Under the pieces are notes generated by a model. It saw nothing but the letters and a program-made list of their open reading frames with translations, was not told the DNA's origin and made no database searches. DNA of 64,000 bases, from NCBI RefSeq assembly GCF_000305495.1, contig NZ_AJTN02000153.1:1-64000 (forward strand), read 5' to 3'. The position numbers were made by a program, and so were the translations under genes. The DNA comes from Peribacillus psychrosaccharolyticus ATCC 23296 (GTDB taxonomy: Bacteria; Bacillota; Bacilli; Bacillales; DSM-1321). The number at the start of each line of letters is the position of its first letter. The first letter of the stretch is position 1. Shown piece after piece: positions 27,350 to 35,658 of this stretch.

Positions 27350-28183
27350 TTACTCATAGAATCCTTCGGTTGACTTAATAAACTCTCTAAATTGCTTAGA
27401 ATCATGGCCAAACCATACCTGTGAATTGGTGCGCTCGGCATACTTTTTAATTCGTTCCACCGCGTTTAAAAACCCGACTGAATCGTAGATAATCCCAGGG
27501 ATCTTAACAGGCGGACCATAATTTTCAGCAGAATAAACCGCATCAGATGCTAAAATAATTCCCCCTTCACCCGGCAGCTCGATATGTAGACCAAGCATTC
27601 CCCAGGCATGTCCCGGCCCAAAGTTCAGAATTTTAATTCCTTCAGCAAGCTCCAGCTCATCTTCATGCGGCATAATGGTTTTCCAGTTCACGCCTGTTTT
27701 GATCCATTGATCAATATCTGCCCACACATAAGCCCCCATATCTTTATTGATCGCATAGGTTTTCATTGTATTTGACAGCTCTGTATCATGAACAATCACC
27801 GTCGCGTTTTTGAACAATTCCAAACAGCCGGCATGATCAAGATGTAAATGCGAAGCCACCACATACTTAATATCCTCCGGCCGGACATTTAATTGAGCTA
27901 GTCGGTTGATTAGGTAGCACTCTTCAGATGCCTGATATGGAAATAATTCTTGAACCCCTTCTGGCCATCTGCCGTCATCGCCCATCCCCTCTGGATTACA
28001 GCCCGTATCAAAGAGAATTTTACCTTCAGGGTGATCAATCAGAACTGCATACACTGGAAATTCAACAAACTCAGCCGGCGGATTTTGATTGTTTATCGAA
28101 GCCGGATTATGCATCGCCACCATAAATCCTTTATCCATTTGCATCGTCCCTGTATCCAGCACATACACTTTTGGTTTAATCAT
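27350..28183 (-). CDS. Metallo-beta-lactamase fold lactonase (AHL-lactonase/AttM family)
   Basis: The 277-residue hydrolase has the dinuclear metal motif ASHLHLDHAG (H-x-H-x-D-H), a later metal histidine in GPGHAWGML, the bridging aspartate in ILASDAVYS and the last histidine in FGHDSKQF, the set found in AiiA and AttM type N-acyl-homoserine or gamma-butyrolactone lactonases. No signal peptide is seen, so it is cytoplasmic. The ATG at 28183 has better spacing from GGGGG than the one at 28189. Neighbouring dehydrogenases suggest a catabolic lactone role. Confidence 0.85.
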   Translation of the reverse strand: MIKPKVYVLDTGTMQMDKGFMVAMHNPASINNQNPPAEFVEFPVYAVLIDHPEGKILFDTGCNPEGMGDDGRWPEGVQELFPYQASEECYLINRLAQLNVRPEDIKYVVASHLHLDHAGCLELFKNATVIVHDTELSNTMKTYAINKDMGAYVWADIDQWIKTGVNWKTIMPHEDELELAEGIKILNFGPGHAWGMLGLHIELPGEGGIILASDAVYSAENYGPPVKIPGIIYDSVGFLNAVERIKKYAERTNSQVWFGHDSKQFREFIKSTEGFYE

Positions 28184-28198
28184 TATCATAGCCCCCTT

Positions 28199-29320
28199 TT
28201 AATTGGTAACGCTTTCATTTACTAGCGCGGATTTTCCTGCAATCACAATCGATCCCCTGACTACATTTCTAGCTGCCGACTCATCTAATGCCGTTTTAAT
28301 TTCTGCTAGTGAAAATTCCCGGTCAAGCATTTCATTAAAAGGATATTTCTCCGATGTAGACTTCAGAAAATCCAACGCCTTCTTTAAATACCATGGATCA
28401 TACCGAACAACTGGAAGCACCTGAATGGACTTTCTTGTTAACAATCCTGGGTCAAACGGTGTTAGTTTACCAGGTGAGATATTGCCGATACTCACATATT
28501 TTCCACCAAGCCGGATCAAATGGATACCTTCTGCGAATGCCGCAGGAACACCCGTTACCTCGATGCCAACATGTGCGCCCTTTCCGTCAGTTAACCGCAA
28601 CACTTGCTCAGCCCGCGCCTCAAGTGTCGAAAAGTCATTCAAATTAATCACATGGTCTGCACCAAATTTCTTTGCAAGCTCTAGACGGCTTTGCACCCCA
28701 TCAATGACAATTACCGTTGCCCCTTTTTCCTTTGCTACCGCTGCAGCATTCAACCCTAATCCTCCAGCGCCCTGAATGACAACACTTTGACCATAGGTAA
28801 TCTGGGCCTTATCAATACCGAAATACACCTGCGACAGCGCACAATTAGCACTGGCAGCCGCAACATCTGACACAGAATCCGGCACCTTATAAAAATATTG
28901 ATCAGGGTGGATATAATAATGAGTCGCAAACGTTCCATGAAAATGAGGGGCAACATCCGGCTCCAAATTCCAGAAATCATAGGCATGTTCACAAAGATGA
29001 AAGTTACCTTCCTGACATGGCGTACATTTTCTGCACGTAATATAGTAGGCAGCAACGACTCGATCACCAACCTTAATACCCTCTCCCGCATAATCTCGGT
29101 CCACACCTTCGCCAAGCGAATACACTTCCCCGACCATTTCATGACCAAGGACACCGCTCTTTTTCGTCGGATGCATCCCTTTCCAAATATGCAGTTCAGA
29201 TCCGCAAATATTCGTCCGCAAAACCTTTACCACAACTCCGCCTGCCGCAGGCTCAGGTACCTCATAATCCCGATACTCCATTACCTCGGCCTCAGTCATC
29301 ACAGCAACCTTCCCCTTCAA
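28199..29320 (-). CDS. Zinc-binding alcohol/polyol dehydrogenase (MDR family)
   Basis: A 373-residue protein starting at TTG after an AAAGGGGG site. NICGSELHIWKGMHPTKKSGVLGHEMVGEV holds the catalytic zinc ligands, CRKCTPCQEGNFHLCE the structural zinc, and VVIQGAGGLGLNAAAVAKEKGATVIVIDG the NAD fold. It is the first gene of the operon. It is clearly different from the second dehydrogenase at the operon end, so two alcohol-oxidising activities are encoded. The substrate is not predictable. Confidence 0.88.
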   Translation of the reverse strand: MKGKVAVMTEAEVMEYRDYEVPEPAAGGVVVKVLRTNICGSELHIWKGMHPTKKSGVLGHEMVGEVYSLGEGVDRDYAGEGIKVGDRVVAAYYITCRKCTPCQEGNFHLCEHAYDFWNLEPDVAPHFHGTFATHYYIHPDQYFYKVPDSVSDVAAASANCALSQVYFGIDKAQITYGQSVVIQGAGGLGLNAAAVAKEKGATVIVIDGVQSRLELAKKFGADHVINLNDFSTLEARAEQVLRLTDGKGAHVGIEVTGVPAAFAEGIHLIRLGGKYVSIGNISPGKLTPFDPGLLTRKSIQVLPVVRYDPWYLKKALDFLKSTSEKYPFNEMLDREFSLAEIKTALDESAARNVVRGSIVIAGKSALVNESVTN

Positions 29321-29526
29321 AATTGATTCCCCCTTTCCTTTTCAAAACTTCAAACATACGAACCACTTATGCCCCTGCAATCAAGCTGTTACATTTATAC
29401 TAAATCAAGAAAAATACACCGTCAAATATTTGTTCTGAAAATTCAAATAACTATGTATCTACTTATAAGTTAAACTGGATTTTTTACCAAATAATGAATA
29501 TAATTACAGTAGAGAGGGTGTTGATT

Positions 29527-29712
29527 GTGATAGACTTTTTACGTATTCTTTCAACCTTTTTCTATACAGGTCCCGTAAAGAAAGTGCCTGCCGGGTACAG
29601 ACATTGTCCCGCCTGTGATGGTACGGGTAATTACGATTCATTTATTGACTGTGCAACCTGTGATGGTCAAGGGTATGTCGATTATAAACTCTTCATAACA
29701 TTGAAACTGTAG
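29527..29712 (+). CDS. Small protein with one DnaJ-type zinc-finger pair, 61 aa
   Basis: The GTG at 29527 follows GAGAGGGTG at 6 nt. The product has a hydrophobic start (MIDFLRILSTFFYTGP), then two CxxCxGxG motifs (CPACDGTGNY, CATCDGQGYV) like those of the DnaJ cysteine-rich region, enough to bind a single zinc. No J-domain is present. Such mini zinc-finger proteins are common but uncharacterised in Bacillus. A terminator follows directly. Confidence 0.7.
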   Translation: MIDFLRILSTFFYTGPVKKVPAGYRHCPACDGTGNYDSFIDCATCDGQGYVDYKLFITLKL

Positions 29713-29721
29713 GAAATGGAA

Positions 29722-29746
29722 AACCTCCCGCCTAGGAGGTTTTTCC
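29722..29746 (+). terminator. Terminator after the mini zinc-finger gene
   Basis: AACCTCC/GGAGGTT stem with a 6-nt loop followed by TTTCC. Confidence 0.8.
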
Positions 29747-29886
29747 TATACCTTCTACTGGTAAAACATTAGGTACATAGATTGAAAATCAACTGTTTTT
29801 CTCCTATTAATTAGACAAGCTTCAGTGCGAATTATAAAATGGAAATGATTATACTAAAAGGTACTCCTACCTCGAAAGGTCCGTTC

Positions 29887-30384
29887 ATGACAAAAAAAAC
29901 AATTTTCTTCATTGTATTCGTATGCTGGATGCTAGTTATCTTTAATTTTTCTGCGCAACCCTATCAAGAACAGGATCTTACCCCTGTTTTACAAACATAT
30001 CTAGAACCCTTACATTTAGAAGATAAATTGGATGGTATCTCTTTCAATTATGCAGGAAGTGAAGTCAGCGTTCAGAGCGTAGGCGTTGTCTCATTTGTTC
30101 AATTCTTTATTCGCAAGGCAGCCCATTTATCGATTTTCTTCGTCCTCGGCTTTTTAACCTATCGAGTACTAAGTTACTTCCTTAAGAAGAAACAACTCTG
30201 GTTTCCTGGTGCTTTAATGTTCGTCATTCTTTATGCTTCTTTAGATGAACTTCACCAAAAAATCACTGGTGATCGCACGCCTCTGATCCAGGATGTAGTG
30301 CTAGACACTGTTGGGGGTACCCTTGGCATTATCGTTTGTTGGTTATGGGTAAAAAAAAGAAACCAAACTAAGCAGAGCGTCTGA
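29887..30384 (+). CDS. VanZ-family membrane protein
   Basis: A 165-residue protein with a signal-anchor-like first span (TIFFIVFVCWMLVIFNFSAQP), then three more spans. The family signature FSAQP...IRKAAHLSIFFVLGFL...YASLDELHQKITGDRTPLIQDVVLDTVGG is complete. VanZ proteins confer low-level teicoplanin resistance in the prototype, but most chromosomal members have no known role. GAAAGGTCC before ATG 29887 favours that start over the longer frame from 29839. Confidence 0.9.
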   Translation: MTKKTIFFIVFVCWMLVIFNFSAQPYQEQDLTPVLQTYLEPLHLEDKLDGISFNYAGSEVSVQSVGVVSFVQFFIRKAAHLSIFFVLGFLTYRVLSYFLKKKQLWFPGALMFVILYASLDELHQKITGDRTPLIQDVVLDTVGGTLGIIVCWLWVKKRNQTKQSV

Positions 30385-30439
30385 ATACATCAGGCGTTTT
30401 TGTTTAAAATTGGTTACGTCCCAATCGAAGACAAAGAAG

Positions 30440-31390
30440 CTATAGTTGTACCCTTAACTTCCTGTTCATTCTTTGAGAGAAGTAACTGTGCAGCACCATA
30501 CCAACCATAATAATCAACATCCCCACCCAAGACAACAGTGACGGGAAAAGAGTAGAAACAATCAGTAATTCACCAAAGACGGTAAATAGAACTTCCATTG
30601 ACTGAGTCGCTTCGACCGCAGCTAGTTTTGTCATGTTCCCACGAACGAGATCAGTTGCTTTGAAAAAAAGGACGGTCGCAATTACGCCGGAACTGATAGC
30701 AACGAGCAGTGATTGAAACGTTTGCCCAGCACTGGGAAGCCCCGCTTGCAGTACGCCGAATACCGATAGTACCAGCCAAAATGGCAAACTGGCAATTGTC
30801 ATTCCAAGTACCCGTTGGAACACATCCAGCTTCCCCCCGCAAAGCTCCATCATTTTCCGATTGCCTAGCGGATAGGCAAAGGACGCGATAAGAACGGGGA
30901 AAAATCCCAGCGCCGCTTCTATGCTAGATATATGTCCAGCATGTTCGATCTGCATCAGGACAATTCCTGCTAAGATCAGGACGGAAAAAGTAAGGCCTCG
31001 GAATGGAATTTTCCCCCGTACCGTTTTCCCACCTGCTGTCACGAAAAATAAGGGCGCCAAAAGCGAGCCTGAAATGATGGAAATCAGCCAAGTACTAGCC
31101 GTCAGCCAGCCAGGTGCATATGCGGCAGCAAAGCAAAGGGGAGCGTAAAATAGACCAAAACCGACGGTGGACCAAAGAATCCAGCTGCCCCACCGTTCCC
31201 TCATCATGTCAAAAAGCGGCCTCAGATTTTTTCGTGCCAGTACGATACACAATAAAAAAGGCACCATAAAAAAATAACGCAGCGACGAACTCCAAAGCCA
31301 GCTCCCGCCAGACAACTCCATCGAGCGATTTAAAATAAACGTAATCGAAAAAAAGAAGGCGGAACAGATGCCTAAAATAATTGGTTTCAC
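30440..31390 (-). CDS. EmrE-type multidrug resistance transporter (DMT superfamily)
   Basis: A 316-residue protein of ten predicted spans in two EamA-like halves (IILGICSAFFFSITFILNRSMELSGGSWLWSSSLRYFFMVPFLL; GLLYAPLCFAAAYAPGWLTASTWLISIISGSLLAP; ISSGVIATVLFFKATDLVRGNMTKLAAVEATQSMEVLFTVFGELL). This pattern is that of the bacterial multidrug efflux family related to EmrE. Start: GTG at 31390 after AGGGGTGG, since the frame to 31471 has no ribosome binding site. It stands alone with no regulator. Confidence 0.82.
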   Translation of the reverse strand: MKPIILGICSAFFFSITFILNRSMELSGGSWLWSSSLRYFFMVPFLLCIVLARKNLRPLFDMMRERWGSWILWSTVGFGLFYAPLCFAAAYAPGWLTASTWLISIISGSLLAPLFFVTAGGKTVRGKIPFRGLTFSVLILAGIVLMQIEHAGHISSIEAALGFFPVLIASFAYPLGNRKMMELCGGKLDVFQRVLGMTIASLPFWLVLSVFGVLQAGLPSAGQTFQSLLVAISSGVIATVLFFKATDLVRGNMTKLAAVEATQSMEVLFTVFGELLIVSTLFPSLLSWVGMLIIMVGMVLHSYFSQRMNRKLRVQL

Positions 31391-31522
31391 AACAACGCCA
31401 CCCCTACTATATAAGTATCTAAAATATATCCAATAGCCAGTGGTTTGACAATAACTTATTAGAATTTTCAAACTTATTAATCACTAGATAGACTAGCAAA
31501 AGGCTGTCTATCCATTTATTCA

Positions 31523-31858
31523 TCAACTAACTATTTTTTTCTCGATTTCATCAATGTAGGCATTTAAAATACCAATTTGTTCCTCTAACTTTTTCTTGTG
31601 CTGAAATAAAATTGCTTTGGTGTTCATCTCATCATGTTCTAAATTTATGGTTGAAATACTTGCTCTTATATCTTCAATCGACATACCTAGATGTCGGAAA
31701 CATCTGATCAAATTAAGGATTTCAATGTCTTTATCATCAAATGTACGATGTTCTTGTTTGTTTCTTTTTATAGGAGGAATTAACGTTATTTTTTCATAAT
31801 ATCGAATAGTACTTGAAGGAATTTGAGCGAGTTGGCTAGCTTGTTGAATGGAATACAT
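31523..31858 (-). CDS. MerR-family regulator (AdhR/NmlR-like)
   Basis: A 111-residue MerR protein: winged HTH MYSIQQASQLAQIPSSTIRYYEK, then a coiled-coil dimerisation helix (HKKKLEEQIGILNAYIDEIEKK). A single cysteine at position 53 (LIRCFRHLGMS) lies where AdhR-type aldehyde sensors have their reactive cysteine. It is divergent from a DJ-1/PfpI gene, a typical partner in carbonyl stress, with an inverted repeat between them. Carbonyl sensing is inferred. Confidence 0.85.
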   Translation of the reverse strand: MYSIQQASQLAQIPSSTIRYYEKITLIPPIKRNKQEHRTFDDKDIEILNLIRCFRHLGMSIEDIRASISTINLEHDEMNTKAILFQHKKKLEEQIGILNAYIDEIEKKIVS

Positions 31859-31870
31859 AATTCATCCTCC

Positions 31871-31910
31871 TTGACTTAAAGTATGGTTTAACCTTTAAGG
31901 TTGATACTAT
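31871..31910. promoter_or_regulatory. Inverted repeat in the MerR/DJ-1 divergent promoter region
   Basis: CTTAAAG (31875-31881) and CTTTAAG (31893-31899) form an exact inverted pair with an 11-nt spacer, beside TTGACT (31871-31876). The half-sites match what I recall of the AdhR operator, although that has a shorter spacer. It is a likely binding site for the adjacent MerR protein. Confidence 0.55.
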
Positions 31911-31932
31911 CAAATAAAAAGGAGAATGCATA

Positions 31933-32622
31933 ATGAAAAACATTTTAGTAGTGGTCACTAATATTTCTAAGTACCCAAATCAGGACCGTGCAACAGGGTT
32001 ATGGTTAGGAGAAGCTGTTCATTTTGTAGACGAAGTGGAAAAGGAAGGATATAACGTTGATTATGTAAGCCCTAATGGTGGATTTACACCGATAGATCCA
32101 CACAGCTTGGAAGCAGATCAAATGACTGAATTAGATTGGCAATATTATTCCAACCCTGACTTTTTAAATAAGCTAAGTGCTACTTTATCAGCAGATGAAG
32201 TGAATCCTAAAGATTATGATGCCATTTATTATACAGGCGGGCACGGTGTAATGTGGGATTTCCCTGATGATGAAAAGTTACAAAGTATCGCAAGTAATAT
32301 ACATGAAAATGGCGGAATTGTCTCAGCTGTTTGTCATGGTTCTGTTGGCTTATTAAATATTAAAAATGCGGCAGGTAACTATCTAATTGCGGACAAAAAG
32401 GTTGCAGGCTTTGCAAATACTGAAGAAATCGCCCTTGGATTAGATAAAGCAGTTCCATTTTTAACAGAAGATGAACTTGTCAATAGAGGCGCCAATTACG
32501 TGAAAGGCGACGACTGGGCAGCATTCGCCGTAGCTGATGATCGCGTGGTCAGTGGACAAAATCCAGCATCAGGTGGTGCAGTTGCCAAAAAAGTCATCCA
32601 ACTATTAAAATCAGCAAAATAA
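31933..32622 (+). CDS. DJ-1/PfpI superfamily protein (Hsp31-like glyoxalase III type)
   Basis: A 229-residue class I glutamine-amidotransferase-like protein. The nucleophile elbow is AVCHGSVGLL (Cys then His), the upstream glutamate is in RATGLWLGEAVHF and the glycine-rich YYTGGHGVMWDFPDD is characteristic of the Hsp31/YDR533C branch. This branch includes glyoxalase III and aldehyde-stress proteins. Divergent orientation from an AdhR-like regulator fits induction by methylglyoxal or formaldehyde. A two-way terminator follows. Confidence 0.9.
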   Translation: MKNILVVVTNISKYPNQDRATGLWLGEAVHFVDEVEKEGYNVDYVSPNGGFTPIDPHSLEADQMTELDWQYYSNPDFLNKLSATLSADEVNPKDYDAIYYTGGHGVMWDFPDDEKLQSIASNIHENGGIVSAVCHGSVGLLNIKNAAGNYLIADKKVAGFANTEEIALGLDKAVPFLTEDELVNRGANYVKGDDWAAFAVADDRVVSGQNPASGGAVAKKVIQLLKSAK

Positions 32623-32625
32623 AAA

Positions 32626-32668
32626 GAAGAAGCAACCATTATTACATCTGGTTGCTTCTTTTTTTTAA
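32626..32668. terminator. Bidirectional terminator between the DJ-1 gene and the opp operon
   Basis: AAGAAGCAACC/GGTTGCTTCTT stem with a ~12-nt loop. T tract on the plus strand and A-rich flank giving Ts on the minus strand. Confidence 0.88.
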
Positions 32669-32671
32669 TTC

Positions 32672-33025
32672 TTAAAATGACCAATAAGTGGATAGCACTA
32701 CTAGCCCTGTTCCAATTCCGCCTGCAAAACTGGCGGTTCCTTTGTATAGCCTTTGTTTCCACTGGGTAAGTCCTATATTGATCTCCTTCATATATTCCGG
32801 CTCTCTAAACAATCCCTTTTTAAGCTGTTGAAAGCCTATAAAGAACAGGTGAAAAAAGCCACTGTTCACTACATAGATTACAGCCGAAACCATCAAGAGG
32901 AATAAACCAGCTATAAAGAGATGGTTTACATCTATGACTCTATCTTGTGATAGTACTGATGTGAAGGTTAGCAGTTGGCAGAGTAACATCGATGCCGCAC
33001 ATGAAAGGAAATAATTCTTGTACAT
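32672..33025 (-). CDS. DUF3899-like membrane protein
   Basis: A 117-residue protein with three hydrophobic spans (YFLSCAASMLLCQLLTF; LFIAGLFLLMVSAVIYVVNSGFFHLFFIGF; GTASFAGGIGTGLVVLSTYW). It is last in the opp operon, beginning about 5 bp after the solute-binding protein stop if ATG 33025 is used, or overlapping it by 20 bp if the TTG at 33049 is used. Neither has a strong ribosome binding site, so translational coupling is likely. DUF3899 proteins commonly sit at the end of peptide-transport operons in Bacillus. The role is unknown. Confidence 0.72.
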   Translation of the reverse strand: MYKNYFLSCAASMLLCQLLTFTSVLSQDRVIDVNHLFIAGLFLLMVSAVIYVVNSGFFHLFFIGFQQLKKGLFREPEYMKEINIGLTQWKQRLYKGTASFAGGIGTGLVVLSTYWSF

Positions 33026-33029
33026 CCGC

Positions 33030-34652
33030 TTATTCTGTAACCTTGGCAAATCGCAGATCAGGGCTTGTTAAAGCGTCAAAGCGAATTCCCTCTACCTTTT
33101 TGCTGACTAGTGCATTTTGTGATGAGAAATAAATAGGTATGATTGGCATTTCGGTCATTAATAGTTCTTCAGCTTGATGGAGCAATTCATATCTCTTGGC
33201 TTCATCCTGCTCTACTAAGGAATCAGACAGTAGTTTATCATATTTCGTATTGCTCCAATTTGTAAAGTTGCTGGAGCTTTTCGTACTGTATAAATTCAAT
33301 ACTGGATACGGATCAAGGAAATCTCCGACCCAGCCCATACGAGCGATTTGGAAGTTCTTTTGTTTAAATGAATCAATGTATGTTTTCCACTCCTGATTTT
33401 CAAGCACTGTCTCTACTCCAAGATTTTCTTTGAACATTTCCTGAAGTGCTTCCGCTATCTTCTTATGATTAGCTTCAGAATTGTATTTTAACGTTACTTC
33501 AGGAAGAGTACTCCAGCCTTCTTCTTTAAGTCCCTCTTTCAGCAGTTTTTTCGCTTTATCTGCATCAAAGGAATAATAGTCGGAAACCTCATCACGGAAG
33601 TCCTTTCCTGAAGGGGCTTCTGCTCCGTATGCTACATACCCGTACGCAGCTTTCTCTCCACCTTTGGAAACATTTTTCGTAATGGCATCTCGATCGATTG
33701 CGTAGGCAAATGCCTGTCTAATTTTTTTATTCGTAAATGGTTTCTCGTTGACATTAAATGAATAGGTATAAACACTAAAAGAAGGGGAGCTGATATATTC
33801 ATCACTACTCTTCTCTTGATCAATGGCTTCAGAGGGAATTGATTTTACTAAATCCAATTCCTTGGACTTGAACATTTGATATTCAGTCGTGGCGTCGGCA
33901 ATCATTTTAAACTTGATTGAATCCAGACCGATATTCTTTGTATTCCAGTGTTCTTTGTTCTTATCAAGCGTTATTTCGTCGTTGTGCTTCCAAGCAGACA
34001 CAACATACGCCCCATTTGAGACAATGCCTTCTGCCTCTGCTGCCCACTTTTCATCTGCTTCGACTACTTGTTGGTTGACTGGCAGGAATCCGTGTCCTTG
34101 CAGAACAGTTGGGAAAAACTTAATTGGTGTATCTAATTGTACGACGAGGGTTTTCTCATCTTCCGCTTTAATAGCGACATCATCTACCGAACCTTTGCCT
34201 GTATTGTACTCTTCGGCTCCTTTAATATAATAGAAGCTAGAAGGATCATAGGCTGCTGTCTTTGGATTTAACACCCTTTTCCACGAATATTCAAAGTCAT
34301 TCGCCGTTACGGCATCTCCATTTGACCATTTAGCATCATCACGAATCGTAAAGGTATACGTTTTACCATCCTCTGATACATCTACCTTGCTTGCTGTTCC
34401 CTTTACGACCTTGCCATTCTTATCATATGAATACAATCCCTCATATAAGTGGTCAATTACCCAATAGGAAGTCGTATCAGATGCAAAGGCCGGGTCCAAT
34501 GTATACGGTTCACCGCCTAGATTGGCTGTAATGGTTTGATCAACCTCTTTGGCTGACCCTCCCTGAGCTGTCTTTTCATTCTTGCCGCATCCACTTAATG
34601 CAGTAAGAACGACCAGGATGACTGTTAGTATGTATAATGATAATTTCTTCAT
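33030..34652 (-). CDS. Oligopeptide ABC transporter substrate-binding lipoprotein (OppA/DppE-like)
   Basis: A 540-residue extracytoplasmic lipoprotein with lipobox LSGC at residues ~19-22, and the SBP_bac_5 core (TITANLGGEPYTLDPAFASDTTSYWVIDHLYEGLY, FTIRDDAKWSNGDAVTANDFEYSWKRVLNPKT, AFAYAIDRDAI, YPVLNLYSTKSSSNFTNWSN). It binds peptides outside the membrane for the permease and ATPase genes upstream. The cassette is under a SAM riboswitch, which suggests methionine-containing peptides or related sulfur compounds as cargo. Confidence 0.92.
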   Translation of the reverse strand: MKKLSLYILTVILVVLTALSGCGKNEKTAQGGSAKEVDQTITANLGGEPYTLDPAFASDTTSYWVIDHLYEGLYSYDKNGKVVKGTASKVDVSEDGKTYTFTIRDDAKWSNGDAVTANDFEYSWKRVLNPKTAAYDPSSFYYIKGAEEYNTGKGSVDDVAIKAEDEKTLVVQLDTPIKFFPTVLQGHGFLPVNQQVVEADEKWAAEAEGIVSNGAYVVSAWKHNDEITLDKNKEHWNTKNIGLDSIKFKMIADATTEYQMFKSKELDLVKSIPSEAIDQEKSSDEYISSPSFSVYTYSFNVNEKPFTNKKIRQAFAYAIDRDAITKNVSKGGEKAAYGYVAYGAEAPSGKDFRDEVSDYYSFDADKAKKLLKEGLKEEGWSTLPEVTLKYNSEANHKKIAEALQEMFKENLGVETVLENQEWKTYIDSFKQKNFQIARMGWVGDFLDPYPVLNLYSTKSSSNFTNWSNTKYDKLLSDSLVEQDEAKRYELLHQAEELLMTEMPIIPIYFSSQNALVSKKVEGIRFDALTSPDLRFAKVTE

Positions 34653-34701
34653 AATTTCCTCCCGTTATCTAACGTTGATTTATGTACATGCTCTTCTCAC
34701 C

Positions 34702-35658
34702 TTATCCATATAAGTGGCATGCGGTGTAATGCTCATTTTTTATTTCCTTCCACTGTGGTTTTTGCTTAGCGCAAACCTCCATCGCTGCAGGACAGCGGGT
34801 ACGGAATGGGCAGCCTGAAGGGGGCTCGATAGGACTTGGCGGATCACCTCCCAAAAGGATTCTTTCTTTGGCTCCTCTTAAACTCGGCTCACTTGCAGGA
34901 ATGGCGGATAATAACGCCTTCGTATAGGGATGCAGCGGTTCAGCGAATAACTCATCGCTTGCAGCAAGCTCCATCATTTGTCCCAAATACATCACACCGA
35001 TTCGATCGCTGATATGATTAACCATGGCCAAATCATGGGCAATGAACAAGTAGGTCAACCCAAACTCTTGCTGTAAATCAGCTAATAGATTAACAACCTG
35101 TGCTTGAATGGAGACATCCAGAGCAGATATCGGCTCATCGGCTACAATGAAAGAAGGTTCCACAGCAAGTGCACGCGCTATACCAATACGCTGTCTTTGC
35201 CCGCCGCTGAATTCATGTGGAAAACGATCAGCATGCTCGGGACTTAGTCCAACCTTCTCCAATAACTCAATAATCCTCTGTTTTCTTGCACTGCCTTTTT
35301 TCAAACGATAGGCATCCAGTCCTTCAGCAATAATGTCTCCTACCTTCATTCTAGGATTTAAGGAGGCCTGCGGATCCTGGAAGATCATTTGAATTTCTCG
35401 ATTGACCATTTTCTTGCTTTTTCGATCCAGTTTGGATAGATCCCTTCCATCGAAAATCACTTTTCCTTCAGTAGCTTCATAGATTCCCACAAGGGTTCTT
35501 CCCAAGGTCGTTTTCCCGCTGCCGCTTTCTCCGACAAGTCCTAATGTTTCTCCCTTTCGAATGTCAAAGGAGATTCCATCGACAGATTTTATGGTTTGAT
35601 GCTTGCCCGCCTTAAAGTGCTTCTTAACATTCTGTACGTCGAGAATGGTCTCACCCAT
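34702..35658 (-). CDS. Oligopeptide ABC transporter ATPase (OppF/DppF-like)
   Basis: A 318-residue ABC ATPase with Walker A GESGSGKTT, Q-loop IFQDPQASLNPRM, signature FSGGQRQRIGIARAL and Walker B FIVADEPISALDVS. The C-terminal oligopeptide extension with the cysteine cluster PPSGCPFRTRCPAAMEVC is present. GGAGGTG precedes the ATG at 35658, and it overlaps the OppD-like gene by 8 bp, so the two are translationally coupled. It pairs with OppD as the heterodimeric motor of the importer. Confidence 0.94.
   Translation of the reverse strand: MGETILDVQNVKKHFKAGKHQTIKSVDGISFDIRKGETLGLVGESGSGKTTLGRTLVGIYEATEGKVIFDGRDLSKLDRKSKKMVNREIQMIFQDPQASLNPRMKVGDIIAEGLDAYRLKKGSARKQRIIELLEKVGLSPEHADRFPHEFSGGQRQRIGIARALAVEPSFIVADEPISALDVSIQAQVVNLLADLQQEFGLTYLFIAHDLAMVNHISDRIGVMYLGQMMELAASDELFAEPLHPYTKALLSAIPASEPSLRGAKERILLGGDPPSPIEPPSGCPFRTRCPAAMEVCAKQKPQWKEIKNEHYTACHLYG

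Noticed and set aside
24756-29320. Dedicated quorum-quenching island acquired by transfer
   Set aside because: No integrase, transposase or att repeats are seen and codon usage looks ordinary. A catabolic operon is the simpler reading.
27928-29326. Plus-strand frames of up to 142 codons across the dehydrogenase genes
   Set aside because: They are antisense to well-conserved enzymes, have no ribosome binding sites and no recognisable domains.
31487-31512. Inverted repeat GATAGAC/GTCTATC downstream of the MerR gene as a terminator
   Set aside because: Stem of only 7 bp, 12-nt loop and no T tract in the right direction.
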